Below are positions 1-5,074 of a stretch of 6,308 bases of DNA, piece by piece (position 1 is the stretch's first letter; the number at the start of each line of letters is the position of its first letter). Origin of the DNA: Clostridia bacterium (GTDB lineage Bacteria > Bacillota > Clostridia > TANB77 > CAG-508); assembly GCA_900753245.1 (NCBI GenBank), contig CAADYJ010000050.1, forward strand, positions 1 to 6,308, in the 5' to 3' direction. Below the pieces are notes generated by a model. The model had not been told where the DNA came from. It did not search any database and was given only the letters and a program-made list of their open reading frames with translations. The position numbers were made by a program, and so were the translations under genes.

Positions 1-67
1 GGTGCCACAAATTTCGCTTATAATTTCTGCGTAACTTAGCTTGAACGAGCATTTTTTGAAAATTCAT
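1..67 (-). CDS. Possible 5' end of an unidentified ORF running off the left edge
   Basis: An ATG at 67-65 on the minus strand opens a frame that stays open for 22 codons to the window edge. It reads MNFQKMLVQAKLRRNYKRNL and then WH, rich in Lys and Arg. I do not recognise it, and it does not look like the start of RpoB, the usual neighbour after rplL. No Shine-Dalgarno sequence precedes it; the upstream bases are an A/T run. A TATAAT at 81-76 is so close that a transcript from it would be almost leaderless. The segment is visibly less AT-rich than the intergenic DNA beside it, which is the main reason to list it. Chance openness over 22 codons is quite possible. Confidence 0.2.
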   Translation of the reverse strand, partial: MNFQKMLVQAKLRRNYKRNLWH

Positions 68-100
68 ATGTTTTTATTATATTAATCAAAATTATGTAAA

Positions 101-129
101 GGGCAAAAGTGCCCCGTCCCCAATTGTCC
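101..129. repeat. GC-rich palindromic segment, possible REP/IS200-type element end
   Basis: On the plus strand GGGCA (101-105), AAAG and TGCCC (110-114) form a 5-bp hairpin. It is followed by CGTCCCC and AATTGTCC, so the minus strand reads GGACAATTGGGGACGGGGCA and then the hairpin. This G-run-rich block is abrupt in an otherwise very AT-rich intergenic region. From memory, similar GGGGACGGGG-type palindromes flank IS200-like or REP-associated transposases in clostridia. No transposase is visible here, so it would be a remnant or a dispersed repeat. The family assignment is inference. Confidence 0.35.
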
Positions 130-133
130 TAAC

Positions 134-166
134 AAAAAAAGCTATGAATATTTTTATTCATAGCTT
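134..166 (-). terminator. Intrinsic terminator of the rpmG-rplL operon
   Basis: A perfect 12-bp stem (139-150 paired with 155-166, core GCTATGAATA/TATTCATAGC) with a TTTT loop at 151-154. On the minus strand it runs into a T tract (the A run 134-140 on the plus strand). It lies about 20 bases after the rplL stop codon. The plus-strand side lacks an equally good T tract, so it acts mainly on the minus strand. Confidence 0.9.
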
Positions 167-184
167 CTTTAATAAATTTTATAA

Positions 185-544
185 TTATTTTAATTCGATA
201 ACAGCTCCAACTTCTGAGAATTTTGCTTTTAATTCTTCAGCTTCTTCTTTAGAAGCTCCTTCTTTAACTGTTTTTGGTGCTCCGTCTACTAATTCTTTAG
301 CTTCTTTTAATCCTAATCCTGTAGCATCTCTAACTACTTTGATTACTTGGATTTTGTTTGCTCCAGCATCTTGTAATACTACATCAAAAGATGATTTTTC
401 TTCAGCAGCTCCTGCTACTGCTCCAGCTGCTGGTGCAGCTGCTGCTACTGCAGATACTCCATATTTTTCTTCAATTGCTTTTACTAATTCAGCAAGTTCA
501 GCTACTTTTAAGCTGTCTATTTTTTCTAATAATTCTTCTATCAT
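185..544 (-). CDS. rplL: 50S ribosomal protein L7/L12
   Basis: The 119-residue stalk protein of the large subunit, present as dimers on L10. It recruits translational GTPases (IF2, EF-Tu, EF-G, RF3). Residues 1-32 match the N-terminal dimerisation and L10-binding helices (MIEELLEKIDSLKVAELAEL). Residues 32-49 form the flexible Ala/Gly/Pro-rich hinge. Residues 52-119 form the conserved globular C-terminal domain, including GANKIQVIKVVR and TGLGLKEAKELVDGAP, the GTPase-contact surface. Length is normal. The ATG at 544 follows a TTAGGAGG Shine-Dalgarno sequence at about 8 bases. It lies 74 bases after rplJ and is the last gene before the terminator at 134-166. It is expected to be made in excess over L10 by its own strong ribosome-binding site and is under the L10 leader. 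Confidence 0.98.
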   Translation of the reverse strand: MIEELLEKIDSLKVAELAELVKAIEEKYGVSAVAAAAPAAGAVAGAAEEKSSFDVVLQDAGANKIQVIKVVRDATGLGLKEAKELVDGAPKTVKEGASKEEAEELKAKFSEVGAVIELK

Positions 545-573
545 TTCTATTTCCTCCTAAATTTTTTATTTTT

Positions 574-592
574 TTGTGATTTAAGTTCACAA
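574..592 (-). other. Small hairpin in the rplJ-rplL gap
   Basis: TTGTGA (574-579) and TCACAA (587-592) form a 6-bp stem with a 7-base loop. On the minus strand it is followed by an A run, not a T run, so it is not a terminator for these genes. It could be an RNA stability or processing hairpin helping to set the L10:L7/L12 ratio. That role is inference. Confidence 0.4.
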
Positions 593-618
593 CTCTAATT
601 AATTTTTAGGTTTATAAC

Positions 619-1125
619 CTATGCGTTTGCTTCTTCTTTTTGCATTCTAACTTGATCAAGTGCAACTGCAAGTTTTGAAATATTTCCAAGTAATGCACCT
701 GCAAGCATACCAAGTAATTCTTGTCTTGATGGTAATTTTGCTAAAGCTATTAACTCTTCAGCTGACATTATTTTGCCTTCTACTATACCACCTTTAATTT
801 TATAAAATTCATTTGCTTTTGCAAAGTTATATATTGCTTTTAATGGTTCTACATAATCTTCTTCTGAGATTACTATAGCTGTTGGTCCTTCAAGAACTTC
901 GTCTAAACCACTTTCTCCATTTGCATCTAATGCTCTTCTTATAATGTTATTTTTTATAACTTTGTATTCTGCTTTTGTATCTCTTAAAGTATTTCTTAAT
1001 GATGTTACGTCTTCAACTGTAATTCCTCTATAATCTGTTAAAAGTACGAATTTAGCTGATTTTATTTTTTCTGCTAAAGCGTTTACTTCTTCTTCTTTTT
1101 GTTTTAAGATAACTTCACTTGCCAA
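619..1125 (-). CDS. rplJ: 50S ribosomal protein L10
   Basis: The 168-residue base of the ribosomal stalk. It binds 23S rRNA next to L11 and carries L7/L12 dimers on its C-terminal helix. The rRNA-binding region includes FVLLTDYRGITVEDVTSLRN (residues 26-45) and YKVIKNNIIRRAL (54-66). EGPTAIVISEED (79-90) and LPSRQELLGMLAGAL (131-145) are typical of the family, and the segment 145-168 is the L7/L12-binding helix. Length is normal. The start is a TTG at 1125-1123: AGGAGG lies 9 bases upstream, an in-frame TGA stands three codons upstream, and the next Met is residue 120, so no ATG alternative exists. The stop is TAG. In the family, L10 with L7/L12 represses its own operon by binding the leader just upstream; that leader is present here at 1201-1297. 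Confidence 0.97.
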   Translation of the reverse strand: MASEVILKQKEEEVNALAEKIKSAKFVLLTDYRGITVEDVTSLRNTLRDTKAEYKVIKNNIIRRALDANGESGLDEVLEGPTAIVISEEDYVEPLKAIYNFAKANEFYKIKGGIVEGKIMSAEELIALAKLPSRQELLGMLAGALLGNISKLAVALDQVRMQKEEANA

Positions 1126-1132
1126 TTTATTT

Positions 1133-1140
1133 CACCTCCT
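1133..1140 (-). promoter_or_regulatory. Ribosome-binding site deciding the TTG start of rplJ
   Basis: AGGAGGTG on the minus strand is a nearly perfect anti-16S match placed 9 bases (counted from AGGAGG) before TTG at 1125. A strong site compensates for the weak start codon and fixes the start. Confidence 0.85.
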
Positions 1141-1192
1141 ATTATTAATCTTTCGTCTATACCACTATATTTATAAAATATAAGATATTTTT

Positions 1193-1242
1193 AATAAAAT
1201 AACAGTCTTTATAGCCATTTCTCGAGGCATATAAAGACTGTT
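1193..1242 (-). terminator. Attenuator terminator of the L10 leader
   Basis: A perfect 13-bp stem, AACAGTCTTTATA with TATAAAGACTGTT (1230-1242 and 1201-1213), extended by a GCC/GGC pairing inside. The minus-strand transcript continues into ATTTTATT (1200-1193). It sits between the L10-binding part of the leader and rplJ. Its arms contain bases that also pair in the alternative leader helices, so it works as a conditional terminator. Confidence 0.8.
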
Positions 1243-1297
1243 TTTCTATCTCTTTATGCCTCGGTAGGACTTATTTTTTGCCTACTTTCTTTGGCTA
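1201..1297 (-). promoter_or_regulatory. Ribosomal protein L10 leader (autoregulatory mRNA element)
   Basis: Three helices can be drawn in the minus-strand transcript. P1 pairs TAGCC (1297-1293) with GGCTA (1216-1212). P2 is a hairpin, GTAGG with CCTAC (1285-1281 and 1268-1264). P3 is a perfect 9-bp helix, CGAGGCATA with TATGCCTCG (1263-1255 and 1231-1223). The terminator stem at 1201-1242 uses the 3' arm of P3 and overlaps P1, so the folds compete. In Bacillota, L10 bound to L7/L12 recognises this leader and favours termination upstream of rplJ-rplL, a negative feedback loop. Position directly before rplJ supports the call. The exact protein-bound fold is not proven by inspection. Confidence 0.85.
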
Positions 1298-1303
1298 CTA
1301 TAA

Positions 1304-1987
1304 TTATTTTTGATCAATATACATTCCAGGTCCCATTGTTGTAGAAATTGATACACTCTTAATGTATTGTCCTTTTGCTGCAGCTGGTTTAGCTTTTATA
1401 ATAGCTCCCATGATTGCATCATAATTTTCAGCTAATTTATCAGCTCCAAATGAAACCTTTCCAAAACCTAAATGAATGATGTTTGTTTTGTCTAATCTGT
1501 ATTCAACTTTACCAGATTTAATTTCGTTGATAGCTTTTGTAACGTCCATTGTTACTGTTCCTGATTTAGGGTTTGGCATTAATCCTTTTGGTCCTAATAC
1601 TTTACCTAGTCTACCAACAACACCCATCATATCTGGAGTTGCTACGATTACATCATAGTCAAACCAATTCTCTTTTTCAATTTTTGGTATTAATTCTTCT
1701 GCTCCAACAAAGTCTGCTCCTGCTTTTTCAGCTTCTTCAGCTTTTGGTCCTTTAGCAAATACTAAAACTTTTAGTGTTTTACCTGTACCATTTGGAAGTA
1801 CTGTTGTACCTCTTACTTGTTGGTCAGCATGTTTTGAATCTACACCTAATTTAACGTGTAATTCAACTGTTTCATCGAATTTTGCTTTTGGCATTTTTTC
1901 GATTGTTTCTAGTGCTTCTTTTACGCTATAAAGTTTGTTTTTATCAACTAACTTTTGGCACTCTGCTAATCTTTTTCCTGCTTTCAT
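1304..1987 (-). CDS. rplA: 50S ribosomal protein L1
   Basis: The 227-residue protein of the mobile L1 stalk near the E site. It binds 23S rRNA helices 76-78 and helps release deacylated tRNA. Family signatures are clear: KFDETVELHVKLGVD (residues 36-50), RLGKVLGPKGLMPNPKSGTV (126-145) and the C-terminal YIKSVSISTTMGPG (208-221). Domain I is built from both termini and domain II from the middle, about residues 67-160. Length is normal. The ATG at 1987 follows AAAGGAGG closely. It lies 62 bases after rplK. In several bacteria L1 represses the rplK-rplA pair by binding their mRNA; I could not identify a convincing L1-binding mimic here. Confidence 0.98.
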   Translation of the reverse strand: MKAGKRLAECQKLVDKNKLYSVKEALETIEKMPKAKFDETVELHVKLGVDSKHADQQVRGTTVLPNGTGKTLKVLVFAKGPKAEEAEKAGADFVGAEELIPKIEKENWFDYDVIVATPDMMGVVGRLGKVLGPKGLMPNPKSGTVTMDVTKAINEIKSGKVEYRLDKTNIIHLGFGKVSFGADKLAENYDAIMGAIIKAKPAAAKGQYIKSVSISTTMGPGMYIDQK

Positions 1988-2049
1988 TTTTTCCTCCTTT
2001 TGGTTTTAACGAGATTTTATCTCTCCCAATTTTTTATAAACTTTTTTGT

Positions 2050-2478
2050 TTATTCTGCAACTACAACACCCATAGATCTTGCAGTTCCTTCTACCATACT
2101 CATTGCTGCTTCTAATGATGCTGCATTTAAGTCTGGCATTTTTTGTTTAGCGATTTCTTCTACTTGTGCTTTTGTTATTGTTCCTACTTTGTCTCTATTT
2201 GGCTTTCCAGAACCTTTTTGAATTTTTATCGCTTTTTTAATTAATACAGCTACTGGTGGTACTTTTGTTATGAAAGTAAAAGATTTATCTTTATATACTG
2301 TTATAACAACTGGGATTATCATTCCAGGTTGGTTTGCAGTTCTATCATTAAATTCTTTTACGAATTGCATAATGTTAACACCACTTGATCCTAATGCTGG
2401 TCCTACTGGTGGAGCTGGTGTAGCTTTTCCTGCTTCAATTTGTAATTTTATTAAATTACTAATCTCTTTTTCTGCCAT
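2050..2478 (-). CDS. rplK: 50S ribosomal protein L11
   Basis: The 142-residue protein of the GTPase-associated centre. It binds the 1070 region of 23S rRNA and is needed for (p)ppGpp signalling through RelA/Rel and for thiopeptide binding. The N-terminal domain holds the Pro-rich PAPPVGPALGSSGVNIMQF (residues 21-39), whose prolines line the thiostrepton site. The C-terminal rRNA-binding domain runs from about 73 and ends with EGTARSMGVVV (130-140). The usual GQAGVNI is GSSGVNI here, a mild variant. A GTG at 2487 is in frame but sits inside the Shine-Dalgarno sequence, so ATG 2478 is chosen, giving the normal family length. It follows nusG after a 109-base gap. Confidence 0.97.
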   Translation of the reverse strand: MAEKEISNLIKLQIEAGKATPAPPVGPALGSSGVNIMQFVKEFNDRTANQPGMIIPVVITVYKDKSFTFITKVPPVAVLIKKAIKIQKGSGKPNRDKVGTITKAQVEEIAKQKMPDLNAASLEAAMSMVEGTARSMGVVVAE

Positions 2479-2484
2479 TTTTTG

Positions 2485-2494
2485 CACCTCCTTT
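2485..2494 (-). promoter_or_regulatory. Ribosome-binding site deciding the rplK start
   Basis: AAAGGAGGTG on the minus strand, with AGGAGG 8 bases before ATG 2478. The in-frame GTG at 2487-2485 is part of this site and therefore cannot be the start codon. Confidence 0.85.
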
Positions 2495-2501
2495 AAGTTT
2501 T

Positions 2502-2516
2502 GATGTATACTACATC
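2502..2516 (-). other. Short hairpin just upstream of the rplK ribosome-binding site
   Basis: GATGTA (2502-2507) and TACATC (2511-2516) form a perfect 6-bp stem with a 3-base loop about 8 bases before the Shine-Dalgarno sequence. It could modulate rplK translation, but no regulator is identifiable and the stem is short. Confidence 0.3.
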
Positions 2517-2522
2517 TTAATA

Positions 2523-2551
2523 ATTATAGATATTTATTAATTTGGTTTTAA
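2523..2551 (-). promoter_or_regulatory. Weak candidate internal promoter before rplK
   Basis: TATAAT (2528-2523) is spaced 17 bases from TTAAAA (2551-2546), a 4/6 match to the -35 consensus. In such AT-rich DNA this can arise by chance. An internal promoter between nusG and rplK is known in some bacteria, so it is listed at low confidence. Confidence 0.25.
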
Positions 2552-2587
2552 AGTTCTTTGCTTATAACAAATTTCTTTAATTCCATT

Positions 2588-3124
2588 TTAAACTATTTTT
2601 GTAACTTGTGAAAAATCAACTTCTATAGGTGTTTCTCTACCAAACATTGATACTAGTACTTTTACTTTTTTCTTGTCTTTATTGATTTCTTGTACAACTC
2701 CAACAAAACCATCAAAAGATCCTCCTGTAATTGATACTGAATCACCCTTAGAATAATCCACATTAATAGATGCTGTTTCAAATCCCATTTGTCTTATTTC
2801 CTCATCTGTAAGAGGAATAGGGTCTGTTCCAGAACCTACAAATCCAGTAACACCTCTTGTATTTCTAACAATATACCAAGTTGCTTCTGTTACTATCATT
2901 TTCACTAAGACATAACCTGGAAAAACTTTTTTTAGATTAGTCTTTTTCTTACCATCTTTTATTTCAATTTGTTCTTCCATAGGAACTACTATTTCAAAGA
3001 AATAATCTTCTAGTTCTCTATTTTTTACGGTTTTTTCTAAGTCTGTCTTTACTTTATTTTCATATCCTGAATATGTATGTACTACATACCATCTAGGTTC
3101 TAAGTTTTCATTTTCTTGAGACAT
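2588..3124 (-). CDS. nusG: Transcription termination/antitermination factor NusG
   Basis: The 178-residue general elongation factor that binds the RNA polymerase clamp and modulates pausing, Rho action and transcription-translation coupling. The NGN domain spans about residues 10-112: RWYVVHTYSGYENKVKTDLE at the start, the hallmark VFPGYVLVKM (67-76) and RNTRGVTGFVG (87-97). The KOW domain spans about 125-178, with GDSVSITGGSFDGFVGVVQE (127-146) and the closing VSMFGRETPIEVDFSQV (158-174). Length and architecture are normal. The ATG at 3124 is preceded by AAGGAGG. It lies 21 bases after secE, the near-universal secE-nusG pairing, and is co-transcribed from the rpmG promoter. Confidence 0.98.
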   Translation of the reverse strand: MSQENENLEPRWYVVHTYSGYENKVKTDLEKTVKNRELEDYFFEIVVPMEEQIEIKDGKKKTNLKKVFPGYVLVKMIVTEATWYIVRNTRGVTGFVGSGTDPIPLTDEEIRQMGFETASINVDYSKGDSVSITGGSFDGFVGVVQEINKDKKKVKVLVSMFGRETPIEVDFSQVTKIV

Positions 3125-3145
3125 CTAAAAAAGCCTCCTTTTTTA

Positions 3146-3475
3146 TTATTCACTTACTTCTTCTGAAGACTCTGTTTCTTCAGTGTTAGTTTCTTCTATT
3201 TCATTACTGTCAGTATTTTCTTCTGCTAATTCATTTGTAACTTCATTTTCTGATTTTACTATTTTCTTTAAATTATTTACTCCATATGTATTTAATTTTT
3301 CAAATGTAAAATCTAATACAAATACTATAATTGCAGTTATTAATACTATTGTTATAACAGCAACTGTATTATTTACCAATTGCTTAGGTGTTGGCCAAAT
3401 AACTTTTTTAAGTTCTGCTTTGAAATCTTTAAAAAAGCTCTTTTTTTCTTTTTTATTTTTCTTTTCCTTTGGCAT
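3146..3475 (-). CDS. secE: Preprotein translocase subunit SecE with acidic C-terminal extension
   Basis: SecE clamps SecY in the SecYEG protein-export channel of the cytoplasmic membrane. The 109-residue product has a Lys-rich cytosolic N-terminus (1-24), the conserved amphipathic-helix motif ELKKVIWPTPKQL (21-33) and one membrane span at about 36-57 (VAVITIVLITAIIVFVLDF). This is the one-span form typical of Gram-positives, which is usually about 60-75 residues. The remainder is unusual: residues 75-109 hold 15 Asp/Glu and no Lys/Arg, a low-complexity acidic tail predicted to be disordered. The ATG at 3475 follows AAAGGGGGAT. It lies 21 bases after rpmG and 21 before nusG. The core identity is secure; the function of the tail is unknown. 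Confidence 0.95.
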   Translation of the reverse strand: MPKEKKNKKEKKSFFKDFKAELKKVIWPTPKQLVNNTVAVITIVLITAIIVFVLDFTFEKLNTYGVNNLKKIVKSENEVTNELAEENTDSNEIEETNTEETESSEEVSE

Positions 3476-3496
3476 TTTTTATCCCCCTTTTAAAGG

Positions 3497-3661
3497 TTAT
3501 TTTGTTTCTTTATGTGTTGTACGTTTTTTGCAATATTTGCAGTATTTAACGATTTCTAATCTGTCTGTATTATTTTTTTTGTTTTTTTCTGTCATGTAAT
3601 TTCTTCTTTTACATTCTGTACATTCCAATGTAATTGGTTCTCTTGCTCCTTTTGCAGCCAT
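3497..3661 (-). CDS. rpmG: 50S ribosomal protein L33 (zinc-ribbon form)
   Basis: A 54-residue small protein of the large subunit near the E site. It reads MAAKGAREPITLECTEC, then KRRNYMTEKNKKN, then RLEIVKYCKYCKKRTTHKET. The CxxC pairs at Cys14/Cys17 and Cys41/Cys44 form the zinc ribbon of the C-plus L33 type, as opposed to the cysteine-free paralog that some Bacillota make under zinc limitation. The MTEKNKKN and THKET segments are typical. ATG 3661 follows GGAGGTG, and the stop is TAA. It is the first gene of the operon. Many Bacillota place rpmG directly before secE-nusG, which agrees with the arrangement here. Confidence 0.97.
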   Translation of the reverse strand: MAAKGAREPITLECTECKRRNYMTEKNKKNNTDRLEIVKYCKYCKKRTTHKETK

Positions 3662-3716
3662 TCTAAACACCTCCACTGATTTTGTTTTGCTTTATTTTTT
3701 TAGTTTTAACTATTTT

Positions 3717-3745
3717 AAAAAGCATATGCATTCCACATATGCTTT
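3717..3745 (-). promoter_or_regulatory. Terminator-like hairpin at the 5' end of the rpmG operon transcript
   Basis: AAAGCATATG (3745-3736), a 7-base loop and CATATGCTTT (3728-3719) form a perfect 10-bp stem followed by further T residues (to 3717) and then A residues. Expected transcription from the promoter at 3749-3777 begins at about 3742-3743, so the hairpin sits at the very 5' end of the mRNA. It could be a 5' stabilising stem-loop, a promoter-proximal attenuator, or a terminator for the upstream gene. The T tract is short (five), so a strong terminator role is doubtful. Confidence 0.55.
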
Positions 3746-3748
3746 ACT

Positions 3749-3777
3749 ATTCTACCATATAATTCTTGCAAAGTCAA
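3749..3777 (-). promoter_or_regulatory. Sigma-A-type promoter of the rpmG-secE-nusG-rplKAJL operon
   Basis: TTGACT (3777-3772, 5/6 to consensus) and TAGAAT (3754-3749, 5/6) with an ideal 17-base spacer, upstream A/T tracts, and rpmG as the first gene about 80 bases downstream. It is the best promoter match in the window. Confidence 0.85.
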
Positions 3778-3819
3778 CAAAAATACATTATTTTTTTATG
3801 TTTTTTTGCGACACTTTTT

Positions 3820-5063
3820 CTATCTTTCATTTGGTCTTTCTATAAATTTAATGTCTCTTCCTGTAGTTAGATTATATCCTTCTAATCCTTTTGCTTTTCC
3901 TGTGTCTACATATATTATAGGCATTTGTTCTTTTTTTCCTACCGTATTCATATTTATATTTCTTTGACTTGTATGTCCTACTACCATTACATAGTCTCTA
4001 ATTTTAGTAATTGGTGTGTGATGTGTTTCTTCTTCTTTTTCTCTATACCCCATACAATTATCAAATCTATCCAATATTTCTTGATTTTTTCCATTTATTC
4101 TTAGGTTATATGCTTTTTCTAAATTAAATTTAGAGTCATAATTGTATAGTTTTGCATCAAATACAGCATGCGCTAATGCGTAATTTATATTATTTTGTCT
4201 TGTTGCTAGTTGTATTCTTCTAGTTCCTAACCAATTCATAAGTTCATTCTTTGTAATATCTTTGTGTATTAGACCTTCATTTTTTGCATTTTGTACAGTT
4301 TTTTCAAAATTATCTAGCTTCTCCATTGTTGTTAATCCACCGTTATGTTCTAAGTTCCATTTAGCTTCTTTATAAATAGATTCATCTTTATTTGCCTTAG
4401 ATCTTACATAATTATATGCAAATATATCATGATTTCCTGGTAAATATTCTACTCTTCCTTTGTCTGACAATTCTTTTATTTCCATTAGCATTTCTAATCC
4501 ATATTCTCCTCTGTCCGTAGCGTCTCACAAGATTATGAATTTTGATTTTGGATTTTTTCTTAAGTGTGATTTTACAAATTCAAATCTATCCATTCTACTA
4601 TGCAAATCACTTACTACTATTATTTCTTCTTTATTTATTTTTGGCTCATTTTTTATACTTGGGTTTGTTGTATCTTTTGATAGTTCTTCTTTGAATTGGT
4701 TTCTTTTTTCTGTAGGTGTATATTGCATATTTTGATTACTATCTTGATAATAATTGGTTTGACTATTTATTTTTCTATTTGCATTCTATTGTTTTATTTT
4801 TCTTATAAAAGGTATTTTATCAAGAAAGCTTTCTTTTTTTACTACTAATTCTTGATGTTTTTTTCTTGCTTTTGTATCTTATTTATTTGTTCTGCCATTT
4901 TTGCAAACCTATTTAATTGCTCTTCAGATAGTTTATATTCGCCTGTTTGATGTTCTAATATATATTGAATTTCTATTTCTTTTGGCATATTTCCCTTTTC
5001 TAAATCTGAGCCAATTGATTTTAAGACTTCTTCTATTTCTCTATTTATTTCTTCTCTATTCAT
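3820..5063 (-). pseudogene. Disrupted PPP-type (calcineurin-like) metallophosphoesterase
   Basis: Restoring one base gives a single frame of 414 codons with two internal stops. ATG 5063 follows TAGGGAGA, 11 bases after the flavin-reductase gene. Fragment 1 (5063-4845) begins MNREEINREIEEVLKSIGSD. At a 7-base A tract (4864-4858) one missing A diverts it to a stop, while the other frame continues with coding-like HQELVVKKESFLDKIPFIRK. A TAG follows at 4788-4786. The catalytic domain then shows VVSDLHSRMDRFEF, FIIL-stop-DATDRGEYG, LPGNHD, a conserved-looking ALAHAVFD and VVGHTS, the metal-binding signatures of a PPP-family Ser/Thr phosphatase or related esterase. The TGA at 4527-4525 replaces the Gly of GDxxDRG (GGA to TGA would be one change). 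Neither internal ATG (4728, 4491) has a Shine-Dalgarno sequence. The rest, to TAG at 3822-3820, is intact, which suggests recent decay. The substrate is unknown. Confidence 0.8.
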
Positions 5064-5074
5064 ATAAAATCTCC

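Noticed and set aside
144..560. Long plus-strand reading frame antisense to rplL, and similar plus-strand frames across the operon
   Set aside because: These are antisense shadows of clear minus-strand genes. Their sequences are low-complexity (Ser/Leu/Phe-rich), they lack ribosome-binding sites and they match no family.
1201..1242. Plus-strand terminator
   Set aside because: The hairpin is followed by TTTTT on the plus strand too, but no plus-strand gene exists to need it. Its place before rplJ and the alternative pairings fit the L10 leader.
2479..2487. GTG at 2487 as the start of rplK
   Set aside because: It lies inside the Shine-Dalgarno sequence. ATG 2478 has ideal spacing and gives the family length.
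3780..3819. Weak hairpin after the phosphoesterase stop as its terminator (ACAT/ATGT around an A run)
   Set aside because: Only about 4 bp of stem, all in homopolymer-rich DNA. Not supportable as a terminator.
4525..4527. TGA as selenocysteine or as a reassigned codon
   Set aside because: The family residue is Gly, not Cys. Other genes here use ordinary Gly and TGG Trp codons, and two further lesions lie in the same gene.
4525..4728. Internal piece of the phosphoesterase as an independent small protein
   Set aside because: There is no ribosome-binding site before ATG 4728, and the piece ends in the middle of a conserved catalytic motif.
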